DNA of 15,026 bases from Thermoplasmata archaeon (GTDB taxonomy: Archaea; Thermoplasmatota; Thermoplasmata; UBA184), in the NCBI GenBank assembly GCA_030039915.1, contig JASHUP010000124.1:1-15026 (forward strand), read 5' to 3'. The notes beneath the pieces were generated by a model, which saw only the letters and a program-made list of their open reading frames with translations, was not told the origin of the DNA and did not search any database. This document shows, one piece after another, positions 6,708-13,845 of this stretch. The first letter of the stretch is position 1, and every line of letters starts with the position of its first letter. The position numbers and the translations under genes are program-made.

Positions 6708-6730
6708 TCTCTCCCGGTTATACATTCTTT

Positions 6731-6840
6731 GGCCTCGGGCATCGGCGGAACGCGGCTCTTGGTGGCACCGTCCAAGAGACCGAGGGTCGCCCCGCCGGTG
6801 CCTCCCTTATTCACTGCGCTTCGAACGATAGGTTCTTTTT
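6731..6840 (+). ncRNA. Candidate small structured RNA or structured leader
   Basis: This non-coding stretch folds into two nested stems. Bases 6737-6748 pair with 6792-6803 over 12 bp (two G-U pairs). Inside that, 6753-6762 pair with 6772-6782 over 10 bp with a single bulged A at 6779. A 4x9-nt internal loop separates the stems and the terminal loop is 9 nt (6763-6771). A TATATAG box sits about 30 nt upstream and a T-run (6833-6840) follows, so promoter, fold and end signal are consistently spaced for a transcript of about 105 nt. It does not match 5S rRNA, tRNA or an obvious C/D-box RNA. The stem-pocket-stem shape recalls H/ACA guides, but no ACA follows the lower stem. It could instead be the 5' leader of the zinc-ribbon gene starting at 6863. 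Confidence 0.4.
6833..6840 (+). terminator. T-run, possible terminator
   Basis: TTCTTTTT is the longest T-rich run seen in the window and follows the folded element at 6737-6803 on the same strand. Archaeal RNA polymerase often stops at such runs. It could alternatively serve as a TATA-like element for a leaderless start at ATG 6863. Confidence 0.3.
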
Positions 6841-6862
6841 GAAGCAGCGGCGAGTGCGCGCG

Positions 6863-7540
6863 ATGGTCGCCCTCTTCGGACCCTCTCCGCAAGACCTCGA
6901 ACGACTTCGATCCACCGTACAATCCCTCGGCACCACGAGCGTGCCCGGACTCGCCGCGGCGCTCTCGATGCGGGAGCGCAAGGCCGAGAAGCTCCTCGCC
7001 TACGAGCTCGCTCGACCGGGCACTCGGGTCGTCTACGAACCGAGCCGACGCTTGGTCCGCTGGGCGGCCGTCGTCGTGGCGCCGGTCGCGACGGAGCCAA
7101 CCGCACGCCCTCCGGCACTCCCTGCCAATTCGGCGGCACCGCGCGCTCCGTCGCCCACCTTCACCTCGGTCGGCCTCCGGACGCTCTGTCCGCACTGCCA
7201 CGTGCCGCTGCAGTCGACCGGGAGCGGCAGCCTCGTGGTCTGTCCGCAGTGCGGGCGGCTCTCGACTGCTCGGGAGAGTCGGGCGGTCGACTCCCCGACG
7301 ACCCCGAACCCTCCGACGTCGGTCGGGACGAACCCGCCGGCCTCCAACCTGGACGACCGGCGTTCCCAGGAGATGTTCGCGGCGTACGTGAGCTCGAAGC
7401 CGATTCCGTGCCCGAAGTGTCGCACCCCGCTCCGACACCGCGCGCTCAGCGAGTACGTCTGCCCGAGCTGCGGGCAGACCGTCCGATTCCCGAAGGCGGC
7501 CGACCCCCGGGCCGCGCCGCTCGCGACTCCTCCGGTCTAG
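6863..7540 (+). CDS. Winged-helix plus double zinc-ribbon protein, function unknown
   Basis: A 225-residue protein. Residues 10-68 (DLERLRSTVQSLG ... VPGLAAALSMRERKAEKLL ... YEPSRRLVRW) read like a winged-helix DNA-binding domain. A Pro/Ala/Thr-rich linker (about 72-102) leads to a first zinc ribbon, C109-x2-C112 ... C127-x2-C130. A second Pro/Thr-rich linker leads to a second ribbon, C183-x2-C186 ... C200-x2-C203. This layout suggests a nucleic-acid-binding or transcription-associated protein, but I recognise no named family. ATG 6863 is preferred; an in-frame GTG 6854 and TTG 6839 lie upstream, the latter inside the T-run. The gene follows the candidate RNA. Its TAG stop overlaps the stop of the convergent hutH gene in a shared CTAG. 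Confidence 0.75.
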   Translation: MVALFGPSPQDLERLRSTVQSLGTTSVPGLAAALSMRERKAEKLLAYELARPGTRVVYEPSRRLVRWAAVVVAPVATEPTARPPALPANSAAPRAPSPTFTSVGLRTLCPHCHVPLQSTGSGSLVVCPQCGRLSTARESRAVDSPTTPNPPTSVGTNPPASNLDDRRSQEMFAAYVSSKPIPCPKCRTPLRHRALSEYVCPSCGQTVRFPKAADPRAAPLATPPV

Positions 7541-9063
7541 AACGGGGCCGCAGAACGCACTTCGCGAACGAGCTCGCCGGATGCGATCGCGGCCGCGACG
7601 CGCTCGATATCGGGCGCCGGGCTGCGGTCCTTCGTCCACGGAGCGACGCGCGCGCGCAGCGCTCGCAGCGCGGCCTCGCTGCCGCGTCCGCCGTGGCGCG
7701 GCCGTCGGAGTTCGAGCGCTTGTCCCGCGACGATCCACTCGACCGCCACGGTCCGGCGGGTGTTCTCAAGGACCCGGCGAAGCTTGTGCCCGGCCCACGG
7801 CCCCATGCTGACGAAGTCCTCCTGGTCGGCCGACGTCGGGAGGCTCATCGCGCTCGCCGGATGCACGAGCGTCGTGTTCTCGTTCACGAGCGCGGCGGCG
7901 AGGTACTGCGGCACCATGAAGCCCGAGCTCACGCCGGGCTCGGGTGAGAGGAACGCGGGCAGGCCCCGATTGAGCGCCGGATGCACGAGGCGAGCCACTC
8001 GACGTTCCGAGAAACCGGCGATGTACTGCACCCCGAGCGCGAGGGTGTCGAGGGCGAGCGCCAGCGGCTGACCGTGGAAGTTCCCACCGTTCACGAAGTC
8101 GTCCGGCTCGAAGACGATCGGGTTGTCGGTGACGGCATTGAGCTCCCCAGCGACGACCGTCTCCGCGAACCCGATCGCGAGCCGGGAAGCGCCCAGGACC
8201 TGAGGCAGGCATCGGAGGGTGTAGGGGTCTTGGCCGGTCCACGCGGTCCGATGGACGGCCAGGGCGCTCCCGTCGAGCAACCCGCGGAGCGCGCGCGCGA
8301 CCTCCCGCTGGTCGGGAGAGTTCCTCACGTCCCCCAGGCGGTCGTCGAGGCTCTCGGGCGTTCCCTCGAGGGCGTCAAACGAGAGGGCGGCCGCGACGAG
8401 CGCCGCGTCGAGGAGATCGCGGGCGTCGGCGACCGAGAGCGCGAGATAGGAGGCCATGAGGGCCGTGCCGTTGAGGAGCGCGACCCCCTCCTTCTCGACG
8501 AGCTCGAGCGGAGCGATCCGCTCGCGGTCGAGCACCTCCCGAGCGGGCTCGGGCGTCGCGGACCGACCCACGAACGCCCCCTCTCCGATGAGGGCGAGCG
8601 CGAGGTGGGCGAGCGGAGCGAGGTCCCCCGAGGCGCCGACCGAGCCCTGTTCGGGAATCCATGGGACGAGCCCTCGGTTGAGGAGGGCCGCGAGGCGCTC
8701 CGCCACCTCGACCCGGATTCCCGAGTGGCCCCGGGCGAGCGAGTTCAACCGTAGGAGCGTCAGCCCCCGAACCACGTCCCGCGGGAGCGGGGGGCCGGTG
8801 CCGCTCGCGTGGCTGCGGACGAGCGAGCGTTGGAGCTCGTGCGCCTGCGAGGGGGAGATCGGCCGGTCGGAGAGCGCTCCGAAGCCCGTGGTCACCCCGT
8901 AGACCGAACGACCACTCGCGACCGCCCGCTCGACCACGCTTCGGCTCGCCCCCAGCGCGGCGCGGGCGTCAGCGGTGAGCTGGACGGGTCGGGCCTCGCG
9001 TGCTACCTCGAGGAACTGCTCGAGCGTGAGCGACCGGCCGTCGATCAGGAGAGGCTCGCTCAC
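7537..9063 (-). CDS. hutH: Histidine ammonia-lyase
   Basis: A 508-residue MIO-type ammonia-lyase converting L-histidine to urocanate and ammonia. The cofactor-forming Ala-Ser-Gly is at 144-146 in GSVGASGDLAPLAH, nearly the position in bacterial HutH of about 510 residues. The active-site tyrosine lies in YGVTTGFG (Tyr54). Ser84-His85 in LVRSHASG is the pair that marks histidine rather than phenylalanine or tyrosine as substrate. NAVTDNP, GQDPYTLRC and ADQEDFVSMG are also present; the last normally reads QEDHVSM, so His is Phe here. GTG 9063 is chosen because it gives the family length and has a GAGG about 10 nt upstream; GTG 9108 would add 15 unconserved residues. No hutU, hutI or hutG is in the window. 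It lies just downstream of sodN on the same strand and may be transcribed with it. Confidence 0.93.
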   Translation of the reverse strand: MSEPLLIDGRSLTLEQFLEVAREARPVQLTADARAALGASRSVVERAVASGRSVYGVTTGFGALSDRPISPSQAHELQRSLVRSHASGTGPPLPRDVVRGLTLLRLNSLARGHSGIRVEVAERLAALLNRGLVPWIPEQGSVGASGDLAPLAHLALALIGEGAFVGRSATPEPAREVLDRERIAPLELVEKEGVALLNGTALMASYLALSVADARDLLDAALVAAALSFDALEGTPESLDDRLGDVRNSPDQREVARALRGLLDGSALAVHRTAWTGQDPYTLRCLPQVLGASRLAIGFAETVVAGELNAVTDNPIVFEPDDFVNGGNFHGQPLALALDTLALGVQYIAGFSERRVARLVHPALNRGLPAFLSPEPGVSSGFMVPQYLAAALVNENTTLVHPASAMSLPTSADQEDFVSMGPWAGHKLRRVLENTRRTVAVEWIVAGQALELRRPRHGGRGSEAALRALRARVAPWTKDRSPAPDIERVAAAIASGELVREVRSAAPF

Positions 9064-9114
9064 GGGCGGATCGCCTCGGAGCGGTCGAAGGGAGGCAGGA
9101 GGGCCCACTCCGGA

Positions 9115-9648
9115 TTACGCCGAGACAGGGACCACGAGGTCGCCGCCGGATTTCTGCATCGACGGCTGGCGCTTCGTCTGCGCACCCTTGGTCTGCCAGA
9201 ACACCTCGGCGAACTGTTGAACGAGGTTCAGGAGCTCCTGAGCGTCCGCGACGGCGACCCCCTGGCGCGCCTTCGAAGCCTGCTTCATGATCTTCCAGAC
9301 GAGGTCCTGGGTCTGCGGGAACTGCTTCACGTGGTCGGGGGTGAAATAATCGCCCCAGATCACGCGGACTTCCTGCTTCACCCGCTCCGAGTGCTGCTCC
9401 TTGACGGTGGTGTAGCGAGAGATCTTAGAGACGTAGACCGCCCGCTCCTCGAGCTTCGCGTCCGGACCGGGATGGGCAAGCTCCCCGATCAGCTGGTCCA
9501 TTCGCAGGACGGTGAGGGCGGCGATCTGCGCTTCGTGCGGGTCGTAAATACCGCAGGGGATGTCGCAGTGCGCGTAGACCTCACGGGGGGGATGCACGGC
9601 GTCCAAGAGGCGTTCCATCAAACCGAGGGATCGGCTCGTCGCGGGCAT
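9115..9648 (-). CDS. sodN: Nickel superoxide dismutase precursor
   Basis: A 177-residue NiSOD precursor; the mature enzyme turns superoxide into oxygen and hydrogen peroxide. The nickel hook HCDIPCGIYDPHEA begins at His27. His27, Cys28 and Cys32 are the ligands (His1, Cys2, Cys6 of the mature enzyme) and Tyr35 matches Tyr9. The first 26 residues form a propeptide that must be cut off to free the His amino group. The helical body follows the Streptomyces enzyme well (TVKEQHSERVKQEV, VIWGDYFTPDH, VFWQTKGA). The family normally ends near the last motif, and about 21 further residues (to VVPVSA) are an extension. ATG 9648 is supported by a TATA-like box about 25 nt upstream, implying a leaderless mRNA. 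The divergent neighbour is the probable propeptide protease, a strong context match. Confidence 0.95.
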   Translation of the reverse strand: MPATSRSLGLMERLLDAVHPPREVYAHCDIPCGIYDPHEAQIAALTVLRMDQLIGELAHPGPDAKLEERAVYVSKISRYTTVKEQHSERVKQEVRVIWGDYFTPDHVKQFPQTQDLVWKIMKQASKARQGVAVADAQELLNLVQQFAEVFWQTKGAQTKRQPSMQKSGGDLVVPVSA

Positions 9649-9670
9649 GTCCCCGCGAGCCCCGGGGGTC

Positions 9671-9678
9671 GGATAAGG
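9671..9678 (-). promoter_or_regulatory. TATA-like box of sodN
   Basis: Minus-strand CCTTATCC is centred about 26 nt upstream of the sodN ATG at 9648, the spacing expected for a leaderless archaeal transcript. It lies immediately before the sodX ATG on the other strand, so the two divergent genes share a 30-nt intergenic space. Confidence 0.45.
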
Positions 9679-10071
9679 ATGCCGGAGTCGTCGGCCGGCG
9701 ACAGCGCCTCCACGGAAGGTTCCGGGCCGTCCCGAATCCGTCGCTGGGGGAGCCGGAGGGTCGTGGTGCGCGACGAAAGCATGCTCCCGACCCTGCGGCC
9801 GGGCGACCGTCTGCTCGTCGACCCGCGCGCGTATCGCGACCGGTCGCCCCGCATCGGAGAGATCATCGTCTTCATCGACCCCGAGGAGCCGTCTCGCTGG
9901 CTCATCAAGCGAGTCGCGCACGTCGATCTCGATGACGGTTCGATCGAGGTTCGCGGCGATGCGTCCGAGATCGCCCGCGACAGTCGCCGGTTCGGAGCGG
10001 TGCCGACCCGCTCGGTGGTGGGTCGCGCGTACCGGTGCTACTTTCCGGCGGACCGACGTCGCGAACTCTAG
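9679..10071 (+). CDS. sodX: SodX-type signal-peptidase-like NiSOD maturation protease
   Basis: A 130-residue S26-family (signal-peptidase-like) serine protease. The nucleophile is Ser34 in VVVRDESMLPTLRPGDRLLV and the general-base lysine is Lys77 in SRWLIKRVAHV, followed by VRGDASEIARDSRRFGAVP, as in nickel-type SOD maturation proteases. It should remove the NiSOD propeptide and so expose the nickel-binding His. No membrane helix is visible, unlike secretory signal peptidases, which fits a cytoplasmic role. It is divergent from sodN with only 30 nt between start codons. ATG 9679 is used; GTG 9763, preceded by GGAGG, would start right at the catalytic domain and is a possible alternative, so the first 28 residues are less certain. 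Confidence 0.88.
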   Translation: MPESSAGDSASTEGSGPSRIRRWGSRRVVVRDESMLPTLRPGDRLLVDPRAYRDRSPRIGEIIVFIDPEEPSRWLIKRVAHVDLDDGSIEVRGDASEIARDSRRFGAVPTRSVVGRAYRCYFPADRRREL

Positions 10072-10086
10072 GGCCATGGCTGCCCG

Positions 10087-10099
10087 CGAAATCCTTAAG
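10087..10099 (+). promoter_or_regulatory. BRE/TATA promoter of the molybdate/tungstate operon
   Basis: CGAAA (10087-10091) followed by CTTAAG (10094-10099) forms a BRE/TATA pair. Transcription would begin near 10122, essentially at ATG 10123, so the message should be leaderless. This also decides the start of the binding protein against the ATG at 10102. Confidence 0.6.
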
Positions 10100-10122
10100 C
10101 GATGTGGCAATTCCCCACATCG
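10100..10122. promoter_or_regulatory. Perfect 8-7-8 inverted repeat, candidate operator
   Basis: CGATGTGG (10100-10107), a 7-nt spacer, and CCACATCG (10115-10122) make a 23-bp perfect inverted repeat exactly filling the space between the TATA box and the predicted transcription start/ATG of the transporter operon. A dimeric repressor bound here would block polymerase. The operon's last gene encodes a ModE-like regulator, making autoregulation by molybdate or tungstate the natural guess. ModE sites in bacteria are likewise inverted repeats with a short spacer, but their core sequence differs. Confidence 0.6.
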
Positions 10123-11265
10123 ATGGCCGCTCCAGCTCCCCCACCCCCGACGACCCCGTCCGCGAACCCGACACCGAGGGGCACCTCCACCGCCGTGTGG
10201 ATCGTGGTTGTGATCGTCGTCGCGGCCGTCCTCGGGGGCGTCGGCTTCTACGCGGGGTACGAATATCGAGGCTCGCCGGCCGCGACTCCGGGACCCACCG
10301 TCAATTCGACCCTGTCGATCCTGGGCGCCGGAACGCTCGACACGATCTTCCCGCAGGTCGCGAACCAGCTCGTGAACGAGACGCCGGGGATCTCGGCTCC
10401 ATCTGCAGCGCAAACCTACGAAGGCTCGCTCGATATCACGAGCGCGATCACGACGCTCGGCGCCCTCGCCGACGTCGCTGCGCTCGCCGACTTCCGACTT
10501 ATCCCGGGAATGCTCGAGCCCAAGTACGCGACCTGGGAGGTCGTCTTCGGCGCGACTCCCGAGGTGCTCGCCTGGGAGCCGGGCAACGCCGCGTTCGCCG
10601 GGGCGAATGCCACCAACTGGCCGACGCTCTTGGAGGCGGCGAGCGCCAAGGTTCCGATGGGGATCTGGAACGCATCTACCGACCCGAACGGCTACAACGA
10701 GATCTTCAGCATGATGCTCCAGGGAATGCTCTACGACGGAGGGAACATCTCCGCCGTCTACAGTCACTTCTACAGTGGCGCCCCGGGCTCTTTCGCCACG
10801 GGCCTTTCGAACACCATCATCGAGCACGAATCGCATGCGGCCGCACTGCTCGCGGCGGGGACCATCTCCGCCGTGATCACCTACCGCTCGTACGCGGTCG
10901 TGAACGGCCTGTCCTACGTCTCGTTCGACCCGATCGTCGGGCTGTTCGCCAACAACTCTACCGCCCTCAACGACTACTCGAAGATCTCGACCCAGATCAC
11001 GCCCTCCGTCGGCGTCTTCCAGAAGGTCGTTCCGGCACCGGTGCTCTTCGCCGCCACCGTCCCGTTGAACGCTCCGAACCCCGCCCTCGGCGCGGCATTC
11101 ATCCACCTCCTCCTCTCGCCGCAGGGTTCGGCCCTGCTTTCCGCCGGAGGAGCGTTCACACCGATCTTCCCCGGATGGTCCGATAACCCCGCGAACGTGC
11201 CGTCGGTGCTCGCCCCAGACGTAACGGCTTTGCCACCCTGGGCGGTGCCGCTGTTGCCGACGTGA
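10123..11265 (+). CDS. wtpA: Molybdate/tungstate ABC transporter, substrate-binding protein
   Basis: A 380-residue membrane-anchored binding protein of the ModA/WtpA type. A Pro-rich cytoplasmic start is followed by one membrane helix at about 24-46 (VWIVVVIVVAAVLGGVGFYAG) with no lipobox Cys, so the protein is probably tethered by an uncleaved helix facing outside. The binding domain opens with LSILGAGTLDTIFPQVANQL and has features of the family: D-ALADFRLIPGML, YATWEVVFGATPEVLAW, the ATNWPTLLEAASAK segment, STDPNGYNEIF, and late ISAVITYRSYAVVNGLSYVSF. The family binds oxyanions MoO4/WO4; which is preferred cannot be read from sequence. ATG 10123 is supported by the BRE/TATA element at leaderless spacing. 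Its stop overlaps the permease start (GTGA). Confidence 0.85.
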   Translation: MAAPAPPPPTTPSANPTPRGTSTAVWIVVVIVVAAVLGGVGFYAGYEYRGSPAATPGPTVNSTLSILGAGTLDTIFPQVANQLVNETPGISAPSAAQTYEGSLDITSAITTLGALADVAALADFRLIPGMLEPKYATWEVVFGATPEVLAWEPGNAAFAGANATNWPTLLEAASAKVPMGIWNASTDPNGYNEIFSMMLQGMLYDGGNISAVYSHFYSGAPGSFATGLSNTIIEHESHAAALLAAGTISAVITYRSYAVVNGLSYVSFDPIVGLFANNSTALNDYSKISTQITPSVGVFQKVVPAPVLFAATVPLNAPNPALGAAFIHLLLSPQGSALLSAGGAFTPIFPGWSDNPANVPSVLAPDVTALPPWAVPLLPT

Positions 11266-12134
11266 ACAGTCCTTCCGAACCCCTGCGACGGCGCTGGCGC
11301 ACCGGGCCGTTCTGGCTTGCGCTCCAGCTGGTGCTCTCCGGCTCGCTCCTGTTGCTCTTCATCCTGCCGATTTACGCCCTGTTCACCTACGCGCCTCCCA
11401 GCCGGATCATTTCCGACGCGGGCAACGCCGCGGTCCAGGCTGCGCTCTGGCTCACGTTCTTCGCGTCGGGGATCGCGGTCCTCGCGGCCGTCATCTTCGC
11501 GATCCCGCTCGGGTATCTCCTCGCTCGGCACCGCTTTCGCGGGCGGAGCATCGTGGAGTCGCTGGTCGCCCTGCCGGTGGTCGTCCCCCACCTCTTGGTC
11601 GGGGTCGGTCTCTTCTTCCTGCTGATCCCGGGGAGTCCGCTCTATCGGTTCACGACCGCGATCGGGTTCCCCGTCTACGACACGATCTGGGGCGTTGTGC
11701 TCGTGATGGTGTTCGTGAGCGCCCCCTACACGGTCCTCGCGGCCGACCTCTCGTTCCGCGCGGTCGACACGCGCGTCCTCGAGGCGGCCCGCTCGCTCGG
11801 CGCGGGCCCGGCGGGCGCGTTCCTCACAGTCACCTTCCCGCTCGCCCTGCGCGGGATCGTCGCGGGGCTCCTGCTCACCTGGGCGCGGGCGGTCAGCGAG
11901 ATCGGCGGGATCCTCATCCTCGCCTACACCGTCTATCCGGGGGGCCCGTACAGCGGCCCGGTGACCTCGACCCTTTCCGTCTTCGTCTACAATCTGTTCC
12001 AGGCCGGGGACCTGGTCGACGCCGCGGCGGTGAGCTCGGTCTTCCTGCTCATCGCGTTCGTGCTGTTCTTCCTGGTCCGCCTCGGGGAGCGATCGGGCTG
12101 GGTGCCGTGGCGGCGGGGAGACCTGTTGCCATGA
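11262..12134 (+). CDS. wtpB: Molybdate/tungstate ABC transporter permease
   Basis: A 290-residue integral membrane protein with about six hydrophobic helices (near 18-42, 58-82, 98-122, 140-160, 197-222 and 252-273). The cytoplasmic EAA loop is clear at 174 onward: EAARSLGAGPAGAFLTVTFP followed by ALRGIVAGLLLTWARAVSEIG, which docks the ATPase. It is a ModB/WtpB/CysU-type permease and forms the channel for the anion delivered by the upstream binding protein. GTG 11262 overlaps the previous stop by 4 nt, and its own stop overlaps the ATPase ATG by 4 nt. Length and topology are normal for the family. Confidence 0.93.
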   Translation: MNSPSEPLRRRWRTGPFWLALQLVLSGSLLLLFILPIYALFTYAPPSRIISDAGNAAVQAALWLTFFASGIAVLAAVIFAIPLGYLLARHRFRGRSIVESLVALPVVVPHLLVGVGLFFLLIPGSPLYRFTTAIGFPVYDTIWGVVLVMVFVSAPYTVLAADLSFRAVDTRVLEAARSLGAGPAGAFLTVTFPLALRGIVAGLLLTWARAVSEIGGILILAYTVYPGGPYSGPVTSTLSVFVYNLFQAGDLVDAAAVSSVFLLIAFVLFFLVRLGERSGWVPWRRGDLLP

Positions 12135-13174
12135 ACGAGTGGACGGTCGAGGGGCTCGAGTCTCAGCTCGACTCCTTCCGCCTCGGGCCGATCGACCTCA
12201 CGCTCACGCCCGGACGAGTGACCGCGGTCCTCGGAAGCTCGGGCTCGGGCAAGACCACGCTCCTGCGCACGCTCGCCGGGTTCCTGCCGGCCCGGTCGGG
12301 GCGGATCGCGCGCGACGGCGTCGACCTCACCGACCGACCGCCCGAAGAACGGAGCCTCGGCTACGTGCCGCAGGGCCTCGGCCTCTTCCCGCACCGTACC
12401 GTGGAGCGGAACGTGAGCTACCCGCTCGACGTCCGCGGACGAACGGACGCGCTGGCCCGCGCCCGGGAACTTCTCGAGCGCTTCGAGCTCACGCCGCTCG
12501 CCCGCCGGTATCCCGCGCGGCTCAGCGGTGGGGAGATGCAACGGGTCGCCCTCGCCCGGGCCCTCGCCGCCGAGCCGGACCTGGTGCTCTGGGACGAGCC
12601 GTGGCAGGCGCTCGACGTCGAGGCCCGCTACGAACTCGGCCGCGTTCTCGAGGAGCTCCGGGAAATGGGGCAGGTTCCGATCGTCGTAGTGACCCACGAC
12701 CCAGCCCTCGCGTTCGCCGTCGCGGACTCGTTCCTCGTGCTAAGGGCCGGCAAGCCCGCGGTCCGCGGCGACGCCGCGACGCTCCTCGCGCACCCGAGCG
12801 ACATGTTCAGCGCCCGGTTCGTCGGCTACGACAACGTCTACGACCGCGCCGAGCTCGCGAAGGGCGCTCCGGGGTCGCTTCCCGCGTATCTCGCCCAGCA
12901 CTCGGGGTCGGAGGGGGTTGCGTTCGCGCGGCCGATCCTCGACACCGCAGCAGGGTCCCCCGGGAGGTGGGAAGGGGTCGTGCGCAGCGCTCGACCGACG
13001 CCCGAAGGCTTCGCCGTCACCCTCCGGGTCGACGGATTACCGGTCGCCGTCACGGTGCGCCCGTCCGCCGCGACGCGCCTTCCGTCCGTGGGGGCGCGGG
13101 CGCGCTTTGAGATCGACGAGACGAGTCTCCTCCCCCTCGGCCCGGCCATCGACGACGTCGGGGAGCGCTCATGA
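12131..13174 (+). CDS. wtpC: Molybdate/tungstate ABC transporter ATPase with TOBE domain
   Basis: A 347-residue ABC ATPase that powers the transporter. Walker A is GSSGSGKT (35-42), the Q-loop YVPQGLGLFPH (78-88), the signature LSGGEMQRVALARAL (131-145), Walker B LVLWDEPWQALD (151-162) and the switch His189 in VVTHD. After about residue 230 there is a C-terminal extension with a TOBE-like region (about 262-335), as in ModC, where it can bind oxyanion and give feedback inhibition. Trp154 and Trp158 around Walker B are unusual, since most relatives read LDEPLSALD. ATG 12131 overlaps the permease stop, and the gene's own stop overlaps the regulator ATG, both as ATGA. Confidence 0.92.
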   Translation: MNEWTVEGLESQLDSFRLGPIDLTLTPGRVTAVLGSSGSGKTTLLRTLAGFLPARSGRIARDGVDLTDRPPEERSLGYVPQGLGLFPHRTVERNVSYPLDVRGRTDALARARELLERFELTPLARRYPARLSGGEMQRVALARALAAEPDLVLWDEPWQALDVEARYELGRVLEELREMGQVPIVVVTHDPALAFAVADSFLVLRAGKPAVRGDAATLLAHPSDMFSARFVGYDNVYDRAELAKGAPGSLPAYLAQHSGSEGVAFARPILDTAAGSPGRWEGVVRSARPTPEGFAVTLRVDGLPVAVTVRPSAATRLPSVGARARFEIDETSLLPLGPAIDDVGERS

Positions 13175-13845
13175 CGCGTCGGGCGAGCCTCGTGACGAGC
13201 ACCGATGTGGCGCTCCTGCGGGCGCTCGCGCAGGAGCCCTCGATCGCCGGCGCGAGCCGCCGGCTCGGGATCTCCCGGGACCGGGCGGTCTACCGCATCG
13301 AGCGGCTCGAACAGGCGTTCGGCGGCCCCGTCGTGCGGGGAGTGCGAGGGGGTTCCGGTCACGGCGGAACGACGCTCACGACCCTCGGAGACCGGATCGC
13401 CCGCGGCGGCTTTGACTCGGTCGAACTGCTGGATGCACGGCCGGTGACGCCCCTCGCTGCCCCGAACCTCCTGCGAGGCATCTACCGGAGCTCGCCCCAC
13501 CCCGAGGTCCGGGTGGGACGATCGTTGCGATTGCACGTCGCCTTTCCCGCGCGCGACGGCGAGAGGGTTTCCCTCGCGCTCGACCCGGAGACGGTCGTGG
13601 TTGCCCGCGAGCGGTTCGCCTCCAGCGCGCGCAACGTGATCCCGGCGACGGTCGTCTCGGTAGCGCCCGGACCCGAGGAACTGCAGCGCACGCTCCTGGT
13701 CCGGACGGGCGGAGGCCGCCTCCGCGTCGCGATGACCGAGGAGCCGGTCCGTCAGCTCGCGCTGCGGCCGGGCGTGACCGTCTACCTCTACGTGAAGGCG
13801 ACCGCGCTACGTCGGGTCAGCGAGCCGGTCGACTCGGTCGGCTGA
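13171..13845 (+). CDS. modE: ModE-like molybdate/tungstate-responsive regulator
   Basis: A 224-residue transcription regulator. Residues about 9-80 form a winged helix of the ModE/LysR type (DVALLRALAQEPSIAGASRRLGISRDRAVYRIERLEQAFGGPVV is the helical core, followed by a Gly-rich wing and TLTTLGDRIA). The C-terminal half, after about residue 112, has a linker strand and a TOBE/Mop-like domain around SSARNVIPATVVSV (151-164) and GGRLRVAMTEEPVRQLALRPG to KATALRRV. ModE uses paired Mop domains to sense molybdate; here only one is clear. As the last gene of the operon it likely controls it, presumably through the palindrome at 10100-10122. ATG overlaps the ATPase stop by 4 nt. The 3' end overlaps the convergent methyltransferase gene by 29 nt. 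Confidence 0.85.
   Translation: MTRRASLVTSTDVALLRALAQEPSIAGASRRLGISRDRAVYRIERLEQAFGGPVVRGVRGGSGHGGTTLTTLGDRIARGGFDSVELLDARPVTPLAAPNLLRGIYRSSPHPEVRVGRSLRLHVAFPARDGERVSLALDPETVVVARERFASSARNVIPATVVSVAPGPEELQRTLLVRTGGGRLRVAMTEEPVRQLALRPGVTVYLYVKATALRRVSEPVDSVG

Noticed and set aside
6737..6806. H/ACA guide RNA call for the nested stems
   Set aside because: No ACA/ANA box at the right distance after the lower stem and no clear kink-turn; kept only as a generic RNA candidate.
6815..6830. TTCGAAC resembling a tRNA T-loop
   Set aside because: The flanking bases do not form a T-stem, and no acceptor, D or anticodon arms can be built around it.
10102..10122. ATG 10102 as start of the binding protein
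   Set aside because: It would lie only a few bases after the TATA box and upstream of the predicted transcription start; ATG 10123 fits a leaderless transcript.
9649..11106. Open minus-strand extension upstream of sodN
   Set aside because: The frame is antisense to sodX and the binding-protein gene, has no conserved motif, and the sodN start is fixed by its ATG, TATA box and known precursor length.
13203..13210. A second copy of the operator half-site CGATGTGG near the start of the ModE-like gene
   Set aside because: It has no inverted partner, lies in conserved coding sequence, and one 8-mer match in a window of this size is easily chance.
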